Origin: Allacma fusca | Taxonomy: Eukaryota > Arthropoda > Collembola > Symphypleona > Sminthuridae | Assembly (NCBI GenBank): GCA_947179485.1 | Contig: OX359249.1 | Span: forward strand, 3,472,001-3,536,000 | Reading direction: 5' to 3' | Length of the DNA: 64,000 nucleotides | Part shown: in pieces, positions 61,645 through 64,000 of the stretch | How positions within the stretch are numbered: position 1 is the stretch's first letter | Layout: the number at the start of each line of letters is the position of its first letter | Notes under the pieces: model-generated | What the model saw: the letters and a program-made list of their open reading frames with translations, nothing else | Told to the model about the DNA's origin: nothing | Database searches by the model: none | Made by a program: the position numbers and the translations under genes

Positions 61645-64000
61645 TTCGGTCCCAATTAATAAAGAATTTCAATTTCTAAAACACAAATTGTCGTAGCCAC
61701 GTCACGTCTAGGAATCCAACAGCTGAAACTAAATATTCGACAGTAGAAACAACCTCAATCTGTAATCTGTCTTTAACTGCAGCATGTGTATATAATACTC
61801 ACTCTCTCGTTTCTGACTTTTAAACGGCTTAGACGGAGGTCGTCCCATATGTATTATATTGCCATTTGCTACAGCCCTCGGTCTATTGAAAAGAGCGCCA
61901 CAACTTTCGTCTGCGTACGTGGAGTGTCACTCTCCAAGGACCATTCACAAATCCCAAAACTACTCCCGAAACTACAAAGCGGGCAAGTACCCTTACAAAT
62001 ATTAGGGCCTCTCAACGCTCCAAATGAGCACATTATCCCTTCAGCAAAAGATGCACTTTTCACCCCAGTTCAAAATTAATTAATTGTAAGCCACTGTACG
62101 TTAATACAGTAAAACATACAAACCAAAGCTATCTGCTGCTTCTGGTTCGTTGGGATAACTTTTTAAACATTTCGCGTGATTGCATCAACTCTATGCAGAT
62201 CATTTGTATTTAAAAATTAAAGCCAATTATGTTATAATAAATATGACTTGTAATGCATACAGTGTTTACAAATTATGAACTTTTAGTCATTCCAGCGACC
62301 CAGGTAGCCTCTGGAAAAATAGAAATACTATGGCGACACCATATGGTGACTGTAACTAGCAACGAAGAAATATGTACATACAGGGTTTTTGTGTCCTGCC
62401 GGCGAATTCCTTGAGACGGTCCAGGAGCATAGCTATTTCCATCCAGATTCCTATTATCTTCAATATAATATTACCTAACAATCACCCTGTTTTTTTTCGG
62501 GAGACATTAGGAATTTGGCTTTCCAAGAACTCGTCATGCTAGTACGATATAGGACTTGCAAACAAGAAGCTATACAAAATGAAATGTAATTAAGAAAATA
62601 GATAATCAAAATTAAGGAGATAATAATAATTATTCTTTACTCCTCTACGAAGTTTCGGTCGTAAAATTAAAATATTGAAATAAAATATTAGTAAAACTAC
62701 AATTTTGGGGCAAGCAGAGACCAGGACCTGAAGGAGGGCTCCGTATGTAGGATTTAGATGGCCCCTAACTTAGCAAAAATGTCCACCAGTAGTGAATGTT
62801 GTTTCGTATCCCTTGGGCTGAGAGCGGATCATGCCATCTATCTTTAGCATTATTCGAACGGCGTATAGCCAGAAAATTGCGTGGTTACTACAGGAGATGA
62901 GCTGAGGCCCTTGTATAAGGATTTGGTGTCAGTACATATGTTCATATACACCTATAGCCATAAACAGAGCACCTCACTCAATGTTTACATTTGACGCTCA
63001 CTTAAACTAAAATGTTCGCCCACAAAATATCTTTTGTTTATGTTCCTTTGCATGTAAGTCCCAGGAGACCGCTATCTCCTCCAACAATTTACATCCCAAA
63101 TATTGAAAGATGCAATCCTTCGTCAAGCCTAGGAGAAAGCTCATTTTTGCAACTTGCATTATGCAACCGTGGCAAAGGAGTACTTCCAAATTGACTCCCA
63201 ACTCCCGATCCCAATGCTATTTACAGTTTCCCGACCCTAACCAATTCATTCCATTTGACCGCCCACGATGCGCTGCACGCAACCTCATACAATCCTACAT
63301 ACTACACTAATAGTTTAATCAAAGGCAATATCGTTACTGTCAATGTCAAATCCAACCAGTAATAATAGTAACAGGCATTCAAAGTTGCACGTTTAAATGC
63401 CAAGCTGATACGATTGCCCAAGTCACTAAACACTTCAAAATTATATTTGTCCAAATGAAATTCCGTGCCTCCCAAAATCCCAAGTGTAGCTGACTTTATA
63501 CAAAACCTCAAAAAATATAAATACTTTTTTCTTCTCAGCAACGCAATGGTCCCCATAAAAATCCGAACTAATTTATTAGGAAAGAAATACTAATAATTTA
63601 AACTGATTGACAGAAGGCGTTCAGAGGCTTCAGTGGTCTTAGTTTTTTTGAACTACATTGTTCTACATTATCAAAAATATTCACCCCATGTACTCTCCGT
63701 ATTACAACCGAATAGTTATTATTACAGATTTTTCTCATTAAAAAATTAGTAATAATTACGATGCGAGCTATCGCCCCTTTTCCCAGGGCTGCTCTCATAG
63801 ACCCCTCTGACTGTACACCTCAAATGAGAATTAAGAGCCAAGGCGGGCTTTACCATTGCATTGTGCTCGGGCTATAGCCGCACTTCGGCTACAAAGCACA
63901 GGGAAATTCACAAATGAGCGTGTCTTCTTCGCTCCTCATCCAAGTATTTCTATTACGTTCATAAGTCCAAGATGCGGAGGTCCGTTACAAAATCATACAT
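61645..64000. other. Region upstream of SEC13; no gene recognised
   Basis: The SEC13 promoter should lie just above 61644. Overlapping open frames on both strands at 61786-62079 and 63007-63310 have no recognisable similarity. A hairpin at 63862-63900 is listed separately. Confidence 0.5.
63862..63900. repeat. Strong imperfect hairpin
   Basis: TGTGCT pairs with AGCACA on the outside, and TAGCCG pairs with CGGCTA around a CACTT loop on the inside, with a short bulged region between. The segment is more GC-rich than its surroundings. It is not a tRNA. It may be the end of a mobile element that runs off the window. Confidence 0.6.

Noticed and set aside
61786..62079. 97-residue plus-strand frame and 64-residue minus-strand frame upstream of SEC13
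   Set aside because: No similarity recognised on either strand; treated as 5' flank of SEC13.

Overview
The window is nuclear DNA of an animal, AT-rich and intron-rich, with GT-AG introns and eight or nine protein genes separated by long gene-poor stretches full of small DNA-transposon relics. I read it as arthropod. A springtail (Collembola) is the best guess, because the F-box/leucine-rich protein at 45910-49500 looks like the F-box proteins that are numerous in that group; this is inference, not proof. Exon-intron models were built by eye from splice signals and protein similarity. In every model the exon lengths keep the reading frame to the stop codon, which is the main internal check.

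Layout. 1-5861: no gene recognised; two inverted-repeat elements with 8-bp target duplications (2906-3502 and 3699-4029) and a probable tRNA-derived SINE (about 4515-4735). 5862-9164 (+): predicted zinc metallopeptidase (HEIGH family, like yeast YIL108W). 10266-11756 (+): glycolipid transfer protein. 12949-15400 (-): four-pass TMEM17-type ciliary transition-zone protein with an unusual 200-residue charged N-terminal extension. 15401-25983: no gene recognised, a long GT microsatellite and dispersed repeats. 25984-30486 (-): rhodopsin-class orphan GPCR with a very long third intracellular loop. 30487-39195: no gene recognised; contains a 998-bp hAT-like non-autonomous element (36418-37415). 39196-45096 (+): nine-exon gene for a 756-residue protein I do not recognise. 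45910-49500 (-): F-box/LRR-like protein. 51122-52893 (-): small four-exon gene of unknown function. Between these two lies a second copy (50112-50780) of the last exon and 3' flank of the 39196-45096 gene. 52894-55166: repeats only. 55167-58776 (+): radial spoke head 1 homologue (MORN repeats). 59482-61644 (-): SEC13, tail to tail with the radial spoke gene. 61645-64000: no gene recognised.

There is no operon-like logic. The gene set mixes housekeeping functions (SEC13, GLTP), cilium/sperm-axoneme functions (RSPH1, TMEM17-like), ubiquitin-ligase substrate choice (F-box) and signalling (GPCR). The items most worth a second look are the unrecognised 756-residue gene and its partly duplicated last exon, the unrecognised 161-residue gene, the extended TMEM17-like protein, and several families of short inverted-repeat elements, including a pogo-like 'CAGTGCACTCTC' family scattered through the window.
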